From CAZZDK01 sp964652235 (GTDB taxonomy: Bacteria; Pseudomonadota; Alphaproteobacteria; UBA9219), in assembly GCA_964652235.1 (NCBI GenBank), contig CAZZDK010000011.1, forward strand, positions 1 to 64,000: 64,000 nt of DNA, read 5' to 3'. The position numbers were made by a program, and so were the translations under genes. This document shows positions 40,173 through 48,553 of the stretch, in pieces; the first letter of the stretch is position 1, and every line of letters starts with the position of its first letter. The notes under the pieces are model-generated. The model ran no database searches, had not been told where the DNA came from, and worked only from the letters and a program-made list of their open reading frames with translations.

Positions 40173-41774
40173 ATGGCCTTGTTCGCCGAAACGAAAACGC
40201 AAAATCTTGCCGCTTCCGGCGCCTCATCGTCCGGGCTGCTCGCGGCGTTGAAAAACGCTACGGGGAGCGGGGCGGCGGCGGGTCTGTTCGCGAGCCTTCT
40301 GGCCGAAACCCAGGGCGGCCTGGCGACGATCAAGCCGAACGTTCCGGAAACGGCCAAGAACGTCGCGGGCAAGAACCAGGATAAGGCGGCTCTACGGACG
40401 CAGGCCGGAGAGGAAGTCTCCGCCACGCCCCCGGAGGCAAAGGCTCCGAAGGAAGGGACGAAGGCGGCCGTATCGTCGTCCAACGAAACCGAGGCCGTAA
40501 AGAGTGACGAGGAAGAGGAAAAGCCCGTCGTCGCCAAGGACGAAGAAAAAGTCGCGGAAACGGCTTTAGAGGCTGAGTCAATCGAAGAAGTTTCTCAAGA
40601 GACCGGCGCCGAAGGCGCTCCCGGTCAGGACGGGGCGACGGAGGACCTTGAAGATCAGCCCTTTCTGGCTTTTTGTCTCCCTCAGCCAGAGGCAGTCGAA
40701 AGGAAGGCAACAAAGAATGTGGGAGAAAGCCCGCAAGGAAGCATTCAAGCGTCCCCCGCGGAACAAACGGAAGAAACAAAAAGCGCCGAACCGGACCTAG
40801 ACGGCGAAACGGTTCTCAAGGTCCCTTTGACGACGATTCCTTCCGAAAGGCCGTTCGAGGCGCAGCAGGGCGTCGCCTTTGAAGCGAAAGAAGCGCCCCC
40901 AAGCGCTCCCTCGCCCAAGAAAGCGCCGGACCCTGTCGCGGCGTTCCCGGAAACGGCCCCGGCGATTGAAACCGCCGCCCTCCCGGCTCCGGTCGCGCAG
41001 GAAGAGGACAAGCCTATCAAAGCCTTTTTCGGCTTGACGAGGGAGAGCCAGGAAGTCCCGACGCCTGCGCCCCGGACGACGACAAAGGAAGGGGCTGAGG
41101 CGCTTGCGCCGAATCCCTCGGCTCAAGCTCCAGGCCAGGAAACGGGTTCCCCCAAACAGCAGAGCCTTTCGGTCGGACAGAACCTTGCGGCTTCTTTGTC
41201 TTTTCCAGTCGGCGAGGCCTCAAGCGGCGCGGGATCAAGCGCCTCAAGCGCCTCCAATATGACGGCGCCGATCGGCGAGGCGGGGCGCACGGCCAACACC
41301 TATAATGTGACGGGCCAGCTTGCCGTTGCGAAAAACGGCGCGTCCGGAACCTCGCAGGCGGTCGAGCAGGTTGCCGTCCAGATTCATAAAATGGCCAAGG
41401 CGGGCAAGGAGGAAATGACCATCCAGCTTAATCCGCCCGATCTCGGAAAAGTCGAGGTCAAGCTGACCTTTACCGACGACAAGAAAGTTCAGGCCGCCGT
41501 GACGGTGGACAAGCTGGCGACGCTTCAGGCGCTGGAGAAGGATTCCGCGATTTTGCAGCGCGCGCTTCAGGACGCCGGGCTTCAAGCCGATGCGGGGTGC
41601 CTGCAATTTTCTTTGCGCGGCGACGGCGCCTTTGGTCGGGCGCAAACCGGGGCGGAAAGCGGCGGGAAGGAAGGCCTGCCCGTTTTGACCGCCGAGGACG
41701 AAACGGAAGAAGCCGCCTGGGGCGGTCCCGAAACTTACTATGTCACGCCCGAGCGCGTGAACTTGCGCGTGTAA
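40173..41774 (+). CDS. fliK: Flagellar hook-length control protein FliK
   Basis: 533 residues. About 1-380 is a low-complexity ruler rich in Glu, Ala, Pro and Thr. The C-terminal globular domain (about 390-500) has the Flg_hook motif EEMTIQLNPPDLGKVEVKLTFTDDKKVQAAVTVDKLATLQALEKD and AILQRALQDAGLQ, typical of FliK. It is secreted through the flagellar export gate, measures hook length and triggers the switch to filament-type substrates. flgD follows 14 bases later. Confidence 0.9.
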   Translation: MALFAETKTQNLAASGASSSGLLAALKNATGSGAAAGLFASLLAETQGGLATIKPNVPETAKNVAGKNQDKAALRTQAGEEVSATPPEAKAPKEGTKAAVSSSNETEAVKSDEEEEKPVVAKDEEKVAETALEAESIEEVSQETGAEGAPGQDGATEDLEDQPFLAFCLPQPEAVERKATKNVGESPQGSIQASPAEQTEETKSAEPDLDGETVLKVPLTTIPSERPFEAQQGVAFEAKEAPPSAPSPKKAPDPVAAFPETAPAIETAALPAPVAQEEDKPIKAFFGLTRESQEVPTPAPRTTTKEGAEALAPNPSAQAPGQETGSPKQQSLSVGQNLAASLSFPVGEASSGAGSSASSASNMTAPIGEAGRTANTYNVTGQLAVAKNGASGTSQAVEQVAVQIHKMAKAGKEEMTIQLNPPDLGKVEVKLTFTDDKKVQAAVTVDKLATLQALEKDSAILQRALQDAGLQADAGCLQFSLRGDGAFGRAQTGAESGGKEGLPVLTAEDETEEAAWGGPETYYVTPERVNLRV

Positions 41775-41788
41775 CAGGGAGAAAAGCC

Positions 41789-42517
41789 ATGACGACCGTC
41801 GATACAAGCTCTTCCTCTTCCGTTCTCAACAACTACATCGCGTCCCAGGCGTCGAGCGCTTCGTCCACAAGCTCGTCGAGCAGCACGAGCCTTTACGGCG
41901 ACTATCAGACCTTTTTGAAAATTCTTGTCACGCAGCTTCAAAACCAGGACCCGACCTCTCCGACCGATGTCAGCGAGTTTACCTCGCAGCTCGTCCAATA
42001 CGCCGAAGTCGAACAGCAGATCAATTCCAACGACAAGCTCGACAAAATCATCTCGTCCCTCAATTCGAACGGGATCACGCCCCTTTTAAGCTATGTCGGC
42101 GCCTACGTCGAAGCGCCGAGCGAAGGCAAGCTGACGGTTCAAAACAGCCAGGCGATCCTGGCCTATAATCTGGACCAAGAGGCGCTCAGCGCGAAGATTT
42201 ACGTCAAGAACAGCAGCGGCAAGGTCATCGCCACGCTGAACGGAGCCACGACGAAGGGCCTTAACCGCCTGGTCTGGGACGGCACTTGCGACGACGGCAC
42301 AAAGGCGGCGGACGGCGCCTATTCCTTCTCCATCACCGCCAAGAACAGCTCGGGCGAAACGATGGAGCTTAGCGACGTGCGCGTGATAGGCCGCGTCACC
42401 TCTATCGAGACGGACAGCAGCGGCAACGTCGTTCTCAAGGCGGGGGATCTGTCCTTCGACGACAAAAAGCTGATCTCCGTCTTCGCGAACATCGGTTCCT
42501 CGAGCGAGACGACTTAG
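41789..42517 (+). CDS. flgD: Flagellar hook capping protein FlgD
   Basis: 242 residues from the ATG at 41789 with GGGAGA upstream. A Ser-rich start is followed by YGDYQTFLKILVTQLQNQDPTSPTDVSEFTSQLVQYAEVEQQI, the FlgD signature, then a beta-rich Ig/tudor-like half (VWDGTCDDGTKAADGAYSFSITAKN). FlgD caps the growing hook and guides FlgE subunits. flgE itself is not adjacent; it lies at the far end of the window on the opposite strand. Confidence 0.95.
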   Translation: MTTVDTSSSSSVLNNYIASQASSASSTSSSSSTSLYGDYQTFLKILVTQLQNQDPTSPTDVSEFTSQLVQYAEVEQQINSNDKLDKIISSLNSNGITPLLSYVGAYVEAPSEGKLTVQNSQAILAYNLDQEALSAKIYVKNSSGKVIATLNGATTKGLNRLVWDGTCDDGTKAADGAYSFSITAKNSSGETMELSDVRVIGRVTSIETDSSGNVVLKAGDLSFDDKKLISVFANIGSSSETT

Positions 42518-42572
42518 GGTCCAAACTCGATTGCCGCGCAGAACCCCCGCGGTAATTGAGTTTGAACCCTAG
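42514..42572. terminator. Long imperfect inverted repeat overlapping the flgD stop
   Basis: Arms TAGGGTCCAAACTCGATTGC and its near-complement ending GAGTTTGAACCCTAG pair over about 24 bp with three wobble or mismatched positions, around an 8-base loop. It begins at the flgD stop codon and lies between convergent flgD and the thioredoxin-like gene. No T run follows, so a bidirectional barrier or a 3' stabiliser is as likely as a classical terminator. Confidence 0.45.
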
Positions 42573-42632
42573 TTATACCGACGGTCAGTTCCATAGGCGC
42601 CGAAACAAGCCCTCAAGCGCCGGGCCTTTGAT

Positions 42633-43220
42633 TTATCTGCCCTTTTCAAGCGAAAGAGAAAGCCAGTTCAGCGCGCCGTCGTGTCGCGCCACGAACTCGC
42701 CCTTCGGTCCGAGGAGATAGGTCGAGGGAATCCCCGGCGGCTCAAGCGCCTCGGCCGCGAGAGAATCTTCATCCATGTAAAGAGGCAAGTCCCTAAGCTC
42801 GAATCGGCGCGCGAAAGCCGGAACGGTGTGGCGAGCGTCCGGGTCTTCCGCCAGCGCGATGACCGCTATGCCTTGCGCCTTGAGCCGGGGTCGCGCGGCA
42901 GCCAGCGCGCGCATTTCCGGGCGGCAGGGCGGACAAAAGGGCGCCCATAAGTGAAGCAAGACGAGCCGATTCTCTTCAAGAGCCTCAAGGATCAGGTCCT
43001 TAAGGCGGTCCCTTTGTCCCTTGACGTCCCTGACCAGCACGGAAGGGATGGGAAGCGGTTCGCTTAGGGCCGTCCAGCCGCTCGTCTGCCTTTCTTCAGC
43101 CTTTCCTGTGGCCGGGAAGCCGCCCGCCGACGCAAAAAATGCCAGAAAAAACCAAAGACAGGTTGCGAAAAGGGGCCGAAAAGGCCTACGCTGGAAGGCG
43201 AAAAGAAAACGAAGAATCAT
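42633..43220 (-). CDS. TlpA-like thiol-disulfide oxidoreductase
   Basis: 195 residues from the ATG at 43220. An N-terminal hydrophobic segment (FRPLFATCLWFFLAFFASAGGF) anchors or exports it. The thioredoxin fold has the redox motif WAPFCPPCRPEM and the cis-Pro loop GIPSTYLLGPKGEFVARH. TlpA-type proteins reduce periplasmic disulfides, for example for cytochrome c or copper-site maturation. It is divergent from the small lipoprotein/lysA-like pair, a conserved alphaproteobacterial layout. Confidence 0.85.
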   Translation of the reverse strand: MILRFLFAFQRRPFRPLFATCLWFFLAFFASAGGFPATGKAEERQTSGWTALSEPLPIPSVLVRDVKGQRDRLKDLILEALEENRLVLLHLWAPFCPPCRPEMRALAAARPRLKAQGIAVIALAEDPDARHTVPAFARRFELRDLPLYMDEDSLAAEALEPPGIPSTYLLGPKGEFVARHDGALNWLSLSLEKGR

Positions 43221-43261
43221 TCGGGTTTCCCATGCTTTTTTTGGCGCCCTCACGATCGACG

Positions 43262-43405
43262 ATGGCCGGATTCCTGGGGCTGGTCCTTTTGAGTTTGGCC
43301 CTTTTAAGCGGTTGCGGCAAGCGGCCTTCGGTTTTGGAGGCGCCTTCCGGCGGCGATCCGCGCGCCCGCGTCTATCCAAGCCCGGAGTTGGACCCGCCGC
43401 CATGA
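43262..43405 (+). CDS. Small LptM-like lipoprotein
   Basis: 47 residues from the ATG at 43262 (another in-frame ATG at 43232 gives ten more). It is a short lipoprotein with lipobox LLSGCGK and a proline-rich tail (ARVYPSPELDPPP). Tiny lipoproteins in this place before lysA belong to the YifL/LptM group, which helps LptD mature; membership here is by size and context. The stop overlaps the ATG of the lysA-like gene (ATGA). Confidence 0.7.
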   Translation: MAGFLGLVLLSLALLSGCGKRPSVLEAPSGGDPRARVYPSPELDPPP

Positions 43406-44595
43406 AGCCGTCGCCCTTTTCCTATTGCAACGATGTCTTATGCGCCGAGGCCGTTCCCCTCGTCGAAATTGCCCAGGACGTGCCGACGCCCTTTTTCTGC
43501 GCCAGCGTCGGGCAGCTTCAGGCGAATGTCCGGCGCCTTTCGTTCGATCCCGACGCGCGGGTTGATTACGCGCTGCGGGCCAAAACGAGCCTGCCCGTGA
43601 TCCGGGCCTTAGCGGAAGCCGGGGCCGGAGCTTGCGTAAGGTCGGCGGGCGAGCTGGCTTATGCGCTGGAGGGCGATATGCCGCCCGCGCGGATCGTTTT
43701 GGGCGGTTTTCGCAGGAACGAGGACGACATAACCGCCGCGCTGCTTGCCGGCCTTTCCCGGATAAGAATCGGCTCTTTTGCGGAGATGGGCCTCGTCGAG
43801 AGGATTGCCGAAGACATGGAGAGGACGGCGCCCTTGTCCTTGCGGATTGATCTGGGGCTTGGCCCTTCGGGCGGGACGGATTTGACGCTTGAAAATCTCG
43901 CGGGCGCCCTCGGGCGGATCGCAAAAAGCCCGCGCCTTTCCTTCGCTGGGCTTTCCGTCGCCGCGCCGCGTGAAGTAACGGCCCTTGACGCCGCTTACCG
44001 GCGGCTGGTCGAAGTCGTCGCCCTTCTCAGGGCCGAGAGCTTCGCGCCGGGGACGCTCGAACTGGGCGAGATCCAGGCGGACACGCCTTCCCTTTCTTTC
44101 GCCGATTGGCTCTCTTTGACGCGGCAGCGCCTGGCGTCGCTCGGTTGCGCTTTGCGTTTTGAGGCGGGCGAAAAACTGCTTGAAAAAACCGCCCTCCACG
44201 TTGTCCGGGTCCTGGGCGTCCGCCGGGAGGCAGGCCGGACGGTCGTCGCGCTGGACGCCGATCCCTGGGACATCGCGGAAGGAGCCGCTGAGATTCTGCC
44301 CCTTCGCTTCGAACCCGGGAGGCTGACCGCTTCCGTCGTTCTGACCGGGCCGTCGGGCGAGCCGGACCCCTGGGGCGGGGAAAGAATTATGCCCTTTCCC
44401 CATAAGGACGAGTTGCTGGCCGTTCTTTCTTTCGAAAAAGCCGGACGGTTTTCCTTCCTTGCGCGGGAATCCCTCTGGGCTGAGGTTTTTGTTTCAGGCG
44501 CGGATTACGCCTTGACTCGCCGCTCCCTCGCGCCTGCCGAGCGGATGGGATGGGAAGCCGTTCCGGACTGGATGGGGGCCGATTGTGCAGCGTAG
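43402..44595 (+). CDS. LysA homologue lacking catalytic residues
   Basis: 397 residues aligned along its length with diaminopimelate decarboxylase: YALRAKTSLPVIRALAEAGAGACVRSAGELAYAL matches YAxKANxNxAVLRTLAELGAGADVVSGGELRRAL. The PLP-binding Lys is Arg here (YALRAK). The GGGLG phosphate loop is ELGEIQAD, EPGR is EAGE, and the CESGD motif with the catalytic Cys is GPSGEPDP. A normal decarboxylase cannot work like this. It keeps the lysA locus position between the small lipoprotein and DUF4175 genes, so it probably evolved in place; another lysA is expected elsewhere. Confidence 0.75.
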   Translation: MKPSPFSYCNDVLCAEAVPLVEIAQDVPTPFFCASVGQLQANVRRLSFDPDARVDYALRAKTSLPVIRALAEAGAGACVRSAGELAYALEGDMPPARIVLGGFRRNEDDITAALLAGLSRIRIGSFAEMGLVERIAEDMERTAPLSLRIDLGLGPSGGTDLTLENLAGALGRIAKSPRLSFAGLSVAAPREVTALDAAYRRLVEVVALLRAESFAPGTLELGEIQADTPSLSFADWLSLTRQRLASLGCALRFEAGEKLLEKTALHVVRVLGVRREAGRTVVALDADPWDIAEGAAEILPLRFEPGRLTASVVLTGPSGEPDPWGGERIMPFPHKDELLAVLSFEKAGRFSFLARESLWAEVFVSGADYALTRRSLAPAERMGWEAVPDWMGADCAA

Positions 44596-46585
44596 CGCCC
44601 GGAAAAAAATGCGTTCTCTTTGGGAAGACCGCCGCCATCATTCCAGGCGCGGGAGCGATAAGTTGGCCTTTTTCCTTTCGCGGCTGCGGGCCTCGCCGCG
44701 CCTCGTTTGCCTTGCGCTGGCGCCCCCGGGCGCGGCCCTTGTTCTTTACGCGCTTTTGCGCGCGGCTGAAACATTCACGCCAACGCGGCCAGGGGCGCAC
44801 GGGGCGGCTTTGGTCCTTTTATGGTTCTGGGCGGCGCTGGCTTTGCGCGGGGCGGTCGGCTTCTGGCCGCGCCGTCGGCACCTGCAATTTTTTATCGTCT
44901 GCGCGGCCCTGATCGCATATGGCTCGTGCTGGGAAACCTGGGGCGCTTCGGAGGCAAAGGCCTGGGTGACGCCTCCTGTTTACGCGCGCCTCCCGACGGA
45001 ACCTCTGGAAGGGTCTCGTTTCGGCCGACGGATCGACATTCTGGCGGGAAGCCTTGTCCATGTCAGCCATTCGGGGCGCAGCGGCTCGGCGGTCGCGGTT
45101 TTGGGGGACGAAGAAAAGCCGCTGGAGGAAGAAGGCGCGGGAGAGGCGACGGTTTCCTTTGCCATTCCCCAAGAGGCCAAACCCGAATCCCTGACGCTTT
45201 TTCTGCGCCGAGGCTTTAAGCGACTCGGCCTTTGGCATCTTCGCCTGGTGCCCGATGCCGCACCCCGCATCGCTTTTACCGAAGCGCCGCAGGTCACCAC
45301 GCGCAAGACCGTTCGCTTCGCTTACGCGGCCTCGGACGATTACGGCGTGGAGAAAATCATCGCGCGCCTTGCGCCCGCAGCCTCTTCGCCCAAGGCGGGA
45401 GAACCTCCCGTCGAAATCGTTTTAAGTCAGCCGGGACTTAAGGAGACGCGGGGAGCTGGTTATGCGGATCTGACGCTTTTGCCCTGGGCCGGGCTTCGCG
45501 TAACGGCCTATCTCATCGCCGTGGACGGTGCGGGAAATCGCAGCTTCAGCGCGCCGCAGGAGATAGAGTTGCCTTCCCGCGTCTTTCGCAACCCCTTTGC
45601 GCGAGCTTTGATTGAAGAAAGGCAAAAGCTGCTCGGCCAGCCCGACGGCGCCGCGCGGGACGAAGCCGCGAGCGTCATGGCGGGAATCGCGCGGCAGCAG
45701 GGGTTGTATCGGGGCGATCCGGTCGTTCTAATGGCGCTCCGCGCCGCCGCCGTGCGCCTGGTTTTGAACAAGGAGCCTTCGACGGTCGAGGCCGTGCGCG
45801 ACATGATGTGGCAAACGGCTATCCGGCTCGAAGAGGGAGCGCTCGGTCTGGCGCGAGGCCGCCTCGCTTTGGCCGAGAGAGACGTTTCCTCCGCGCTTGA
45901 GCGGGAAATGCCGCAAGAAGCCGTCGCGCCCCTTTTCGCGCGGATGGAGCAGGCGCTGGCCGCCTATTTTCTCGCGCTTGAAAACGAACGGGCACGGCAA
46001 CCGACGGCTTTGCAAGGCGTGGAATGGCCCCTAGCGGGAGCCGGAGAGGTTCTGTCCGCCGAAGACATGAAGGCTCTTTTGACGGAAGCCCGCGCGCATT
46101 CCGATAGGTTCGCGCGGCAAGCCGCGCGCGAGAAGCTGGCGCGGCTGCAAGGGCTGATCGAAAATCTTCGCACGACGCCGCCGGAGCTGACGCCCGATCA
46201 ATACAAGCTTGTGGAACAAACGTCGCTTTTGCGCGCGCTGGTGCGGGGGCAGAAAAACCTGCTCGAAGAAACGGCGCTTTTACTCGGCCAGGAAAACAAA
46301 ACGCCCAAGGGACGCAAGGCGCGTCGGGATGGCCTCGCCCGGCTTTTGTCCCGCCAACAAGTTCTGCTGGCGGCTTTGCGCGAGGCTTCCGAAAAGGTCG
46401 AGCCGGTGATGCGCCTTGAGGCCAAGAGCGGGGAAAGGGCGATGGAAGAAGCGGCCCGGCTTTTGCAGGAAGGCGACCTTTCCCGCGTTCAGCAAAAACA
46501 GGCCGAGGCGCTGGCTCTTATGGAAAACAGCCTTCTGACCTTGGCGGAAAAAATGCGACAGGCGCTGGCGGCCGAGACGCCGTAA
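44585..46585 (+). CDS. DUF4175 (TIGR02302-type) membrane protein
   Basis: 666 residues from a GTG at 44585 overlapping the previous stop; an ATG at 44609 is the alternative. Two or three transmembrane segments lie near the N-terminus (LALAPPGAALVLYALL; AALVLLWFWAALALRGAVGF; FFIVCAALIAYGSCW). Then a periplasmic beta region (WVTPPVYARLPTEPLEGS) and a long helical, Glu/Arg-rich C-terminal half follow. TIGR02302 proteins are larger (about 850), so this copy is shorter and lacks the usual Gln/Gly-rich tail. The function is unknown; the locus is conserved downstream of lysA in alphaproteobacteria. Confidence 0.8.
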   Translation: MQRSARKKMRSLWEDRRHHSRRGSDKLAFFLSRLRASPRLVCLALAPPGAALVLYALLRAAETFTPTRPGAHGAALVLLWFWAALALRGAVGFWPRRRHLQFFIVCAALIAYGSCWETWGASEAKAWVTPPVYARLPTEPLEGSRFGRRIDILAGSLVHVSHSGRSGSAVAVLGDEEKPLEEEGAGEATVSFAIPQEAKPESLTLFLRRGFKRLGLWHLRLVPDAAPRIAFTEAPQVTTRKTVRFAYAASDDYGVEKIIARLAPAASSPKAGEPPVEIVLSQPGLKETRGAGYADLTLLPWAGLRVTAYLIAVDGAGNRSFSAPQEIELPSRVFRNPFARALIEERQKLLGQPDGAARDEAASVMAGIARQQGLYRGDPVVLMALRAAAVRLVLNKEPSTVEAVRDMMWQTAIRLEEGALGLARGRLALAERDVSSALEREMPQEAVAPLFARMEQALAAYFLALENERARQPTALQGVEWPLAGAGEVLSAEDMKALLTEARAHSDRFARQAAREKLARLQGLIENLRTTPPELTPDQYKLVEQTSLLRALVRGQKNLLEETALLLGQENKTPKGRKARRDGLARLLSRQQVLLAALREASEKVEPVMRLEAKSGERAMEEAARLLQEGDLSRVQQKQAEALALMENSLLTLAEKMRQALAAETP

Positions 46586-46615
46586 AAACCAGCTTTTCGG
46601 CCGATTATTTCCGGG

Positions 46616-46643
46616 TTGACCCGGACGAGCGGAACGCTATGAT
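46616..46643 (+). promoter_or_regulatory. Promoter of tRNA-Leu
   Basis: TTGACC (46616-46621), a 16-base spacer and TATGAT (46638-46643), a near-consensus housekeeping promoter. Transcription would start about 40 bases before the tRNA. Confidence 0.7.
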
Positions 46644-46690
46644 CGCCCCCTGCCTTGCGGGGCCGGCTTTTTCGGCCCGTGCGCGCAAAG

Positions 46691-46777
46691 GCCCCAGTGG
46701 CGGAATTGGTAGACGCGGCAGACTCAAAATCTGTTTCTTGCAAGAGAGTGGGGGTTCAAGTCCCTCCTGGGGCACCA
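46691..46777 (+). tRNA. tRNA-Leu (anticodon CAA)
   Basis: 87 bases with an encoded CCA. Acceptor GCCCCAG/CTGGGGC, D arm GGCGGAATTGGTAGACGC, anticodon loop CTCAAAA, a long variable arm (TTCTTGCAAGAGAGT) as in class II tRNAs, and T arm GGGGG TTCAAGT CCCTC. It is followed by a long inverted repeat and a duplicate of its own 3' end. Confidence 0.95.
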
Positions 46778-46827
46778 AGAACCAAAAAGGGGGGGGTCGG
46801 CTTTGCCGATCCCCCTTTTGGTTCTTG
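46776..46827 (+). terminator. Long inverted repeat starting at the tRNA-Leu CCA end
   Basis: CAAGAACC ... GGTTCTTG with the inner part AAAAAGGGGG ... CCCCCTTTT and GTCGGC/GCCGAT gives a stem of about 24-26 bp with one or two bulges. The 5' arm begins within the tRNA CCA, like the hairpin after tRNA-Lys at 12380-12428. Confidence 0.6.
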
Positions 46828-46843
46828 ATGTATCAGGTTGACT

Positions 46844-46957
46844 TGAACCCCTTGGGGTTCACAAAACGCGACCATAGGAGCGTTTTGGACGCAACTCGCC
46901 GAAGGCGGGGGCGCCCGAAGGGTCAAAAACGTGAGGAATCGAACGTTTTTGATCAAT
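46844..46957 (+). repeat. Hairpin-rich repeat core B, shared with the tRNA-Lys locus
   Basis: 114 bp homologous to the minus strand of 12243-12362. Conserved blocks are TGAACCCC ... GGGGTTCACAAAACGCGAC, ATAGGAGCGTTTTGGACGC, a variable GC-rich part, then AAAAACGTGAGGAA and GAACGTTTTTGATCAAT. Compensating changes keep the first hairpin in both copies. No ORF. Confidence 0.78.
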
Positions 46958-46974
46958 TCCCTCCTGGGGCACCA
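46958..46974 (+). repeat. Second copy of the tRNA-Leu 3' end (tail copy B)
   Basis: TCCCTCCTGGGGCACCA, identical to the last 17 bases of tRNA-Leu and joined to repeat core B. With the preceding TCAAT, 21 of 22 bases match the T-loop-to-CCA part of the real gene. Confidence 0.82.
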
Positions 46975-47157
46975 GCAGCCTAAAGGCTGCCGAGCAAAAG
47001 GAAAAAACGCCTTACATCATAAGACGTTTGAGAAAGCGATCAAAGAATGTTGCGGACCAAAATTTTGGGCTATTTAACCATACAGCCATATTGACCGAGA
47101 AAAGAATCTACCTACAATTGCCGCGACGGGACACTTTATCGGAAAGGAACGAAATTT
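46975..47157. other. Intergenic region without recognised features
   Basis: 183 bases. It includes AT-rich DNA before the next gene (around 47075-47120) that may hold its promoter. Nothing else is recognised. Confidence 0.4.
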
Positions 47158-48498
47158 ATGCCTTTATTTGAAAAAGCGCGGTGCGGGTCCGATCCTGCTT
47201 CCAACATAAAGGCGGTCGCGCAGCAAATCAGCGAAGCCGTTGTCGAGCGTTATCGAGAAGAAGAAACAGGCAGGCTGAACGCGGAAACGTTATTGGCGAC
47301 GACGGCGGCTTTAACGGGGAGTATAATCCGCTGTTCCTTTAGGAATATGGCTGAACCGGAGGACAGGGCGGAAGCGAGCGAGATTCTTCGAGAGATATCC
47401 TTCGTCCTGCAAACCTTTTTGGTAGGCAAGGGGGCTGACAAAAACGATTTCGTCGCTTTTGACGAAATTCTTTCACGAACGCTTGGGAACAAAGATTATA
47501 AAACCGGCCTTGTTCTCACGAACGATCCTCATCACAGCCCCCATGAAAATCCCGCCATTGGCGCGGCGGCCCTGAGAGAAGACGCGCTTTTTTCAGCCCA
47601 TAAAGCGGGGCTTGAGGAAAAGGATTTAGCCAAAGCTTGCCTTTACGCGTTGGCGCAAACGGTTGGCGGCGTCGTATCGGTCCTGCCTGCGCCCGTTGCC
47701 TATAGGATGGCGATGGAGGTCGTCGTCGGCGCCGCGTATATGGAGCCGCTTGACAGGCGTTCCGTTCCCGTCGTTCCCAAACCCGTTCTTTCAAGACGCC
47801 TTGTTGAGGCCGGGAGCGGCCTTTCCGAAATATTTTTGAAGCAAAGCCACGCCATCGCCGACGGCGCTCGGCTGGACATTCCGACCATGGTGGCCAAGGC
47901 GGGCGCGTTTCTCGGCGAAGCGACGCACAAGGCGTTTGTAAGGAAGCCCATCGCTGCCGATTATGTCGTTTCGGGCGAGGTCAATGCTTTTCTGGAAGAA
48001 TGCAATATTCAAATCATGGCGTCCTATATCAGGCGGGGCGGCGACGCCAAGAGCCTGGCCGAATACGGGGAATATGCGGCCAACGCGGCAGCCAGCATCG
48101 GACAAAGCCCGTATCCCAGACACAATGTGGAGGAAGCCTATCTTCCCCACAATTGTCCGGCAGCCGAAGCGGCCATGGCTCGGGAGCCCGCAAAGGAAAT
48201 CGCGAAAAAATATAATCTGTTGGATTGGGAAATGGCGGCGGCCAGTTTAGTCGCCGTCAACGACCACATCCGAATCGCCGAGTGTTTTATCACGACCCCC
48301 GTGGCTGCGCGCCTCGCCATGGAAGAGGCGGCGGCCATCGCGCGCGTCGCGCCTGTCGATTGGGATTCCATCGCGGCGGCCTCGCCCAGGGATGTGCGCG
48401 AAGGCATGTGGGAACTCCAGAAAAAAGCGGCTTATGCCGTCAGCGAACGTTACCCGCATTCTGCAAGGAACATACTGGACCAGTTGTTCCCTCGGTAA
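47158..48498 (+). CDS. Hypothetical protein, no recognised family
   Basis: 446 residues; AAGGAACG precedes the ATG. It is mainly helical, with several hydrophobic helices that are too polar for membrane spans (ALAQTVGGVVSVLPAPVAYRMAMEVVVGAAY). A motif VLTNDPHHSPHENPAIGAAAL (about 120) contains three His and two Asp/Glu, which might bind metal. No signal peptide. Single gene between tRNA-Leu and a convergent small gene. Possibly acquired, since it sits beside a tRNA-associated repeat. Confidence 0.65.
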   Translation: MPLFEKARCGSDPASNIKAVAQQISEAVVERYREEETGRLNAETLLATTAALTGSIIRCSFRNMAEPEDRAEASEILREISFVLQTFLVGKGADKNDFVAFDEILSRTLGNKDYKTGLVLTNDPHHSPHENPAIGAAALREDALFSAHKAGLEEKDLAKACLYALAQTVGGVVSVLPAPVAYRMAMEVVVGAAYMEPLDRRSVPVVPKPVLSRRLVEAGSGLSEIFLKQSHAIADGARLDIPTMVAKAGAFLGEATHKAFVRKPIAADYVVSGEVNAFLEECNIQIMASYIRRGGDAKSLAEYGEYAANAAASIGQSPYPRHNVEEAYLPHNCPAAEAAMAREPAKEIAKKYNLLDWEMAAASLVAVNDHIRIAECFITTPVAARLAMEEAAAIARVAPVDWDSIAAASPRDVREGMWELQKKAAYAVSERYPHSARNILDQLFPR

Positions 48499-48553
48499 TT
48501 TTCGCAAAGGCGCGCCTTTCCCGTCGGGCAAGCGACCGGGCCTTTCGCCGGTC

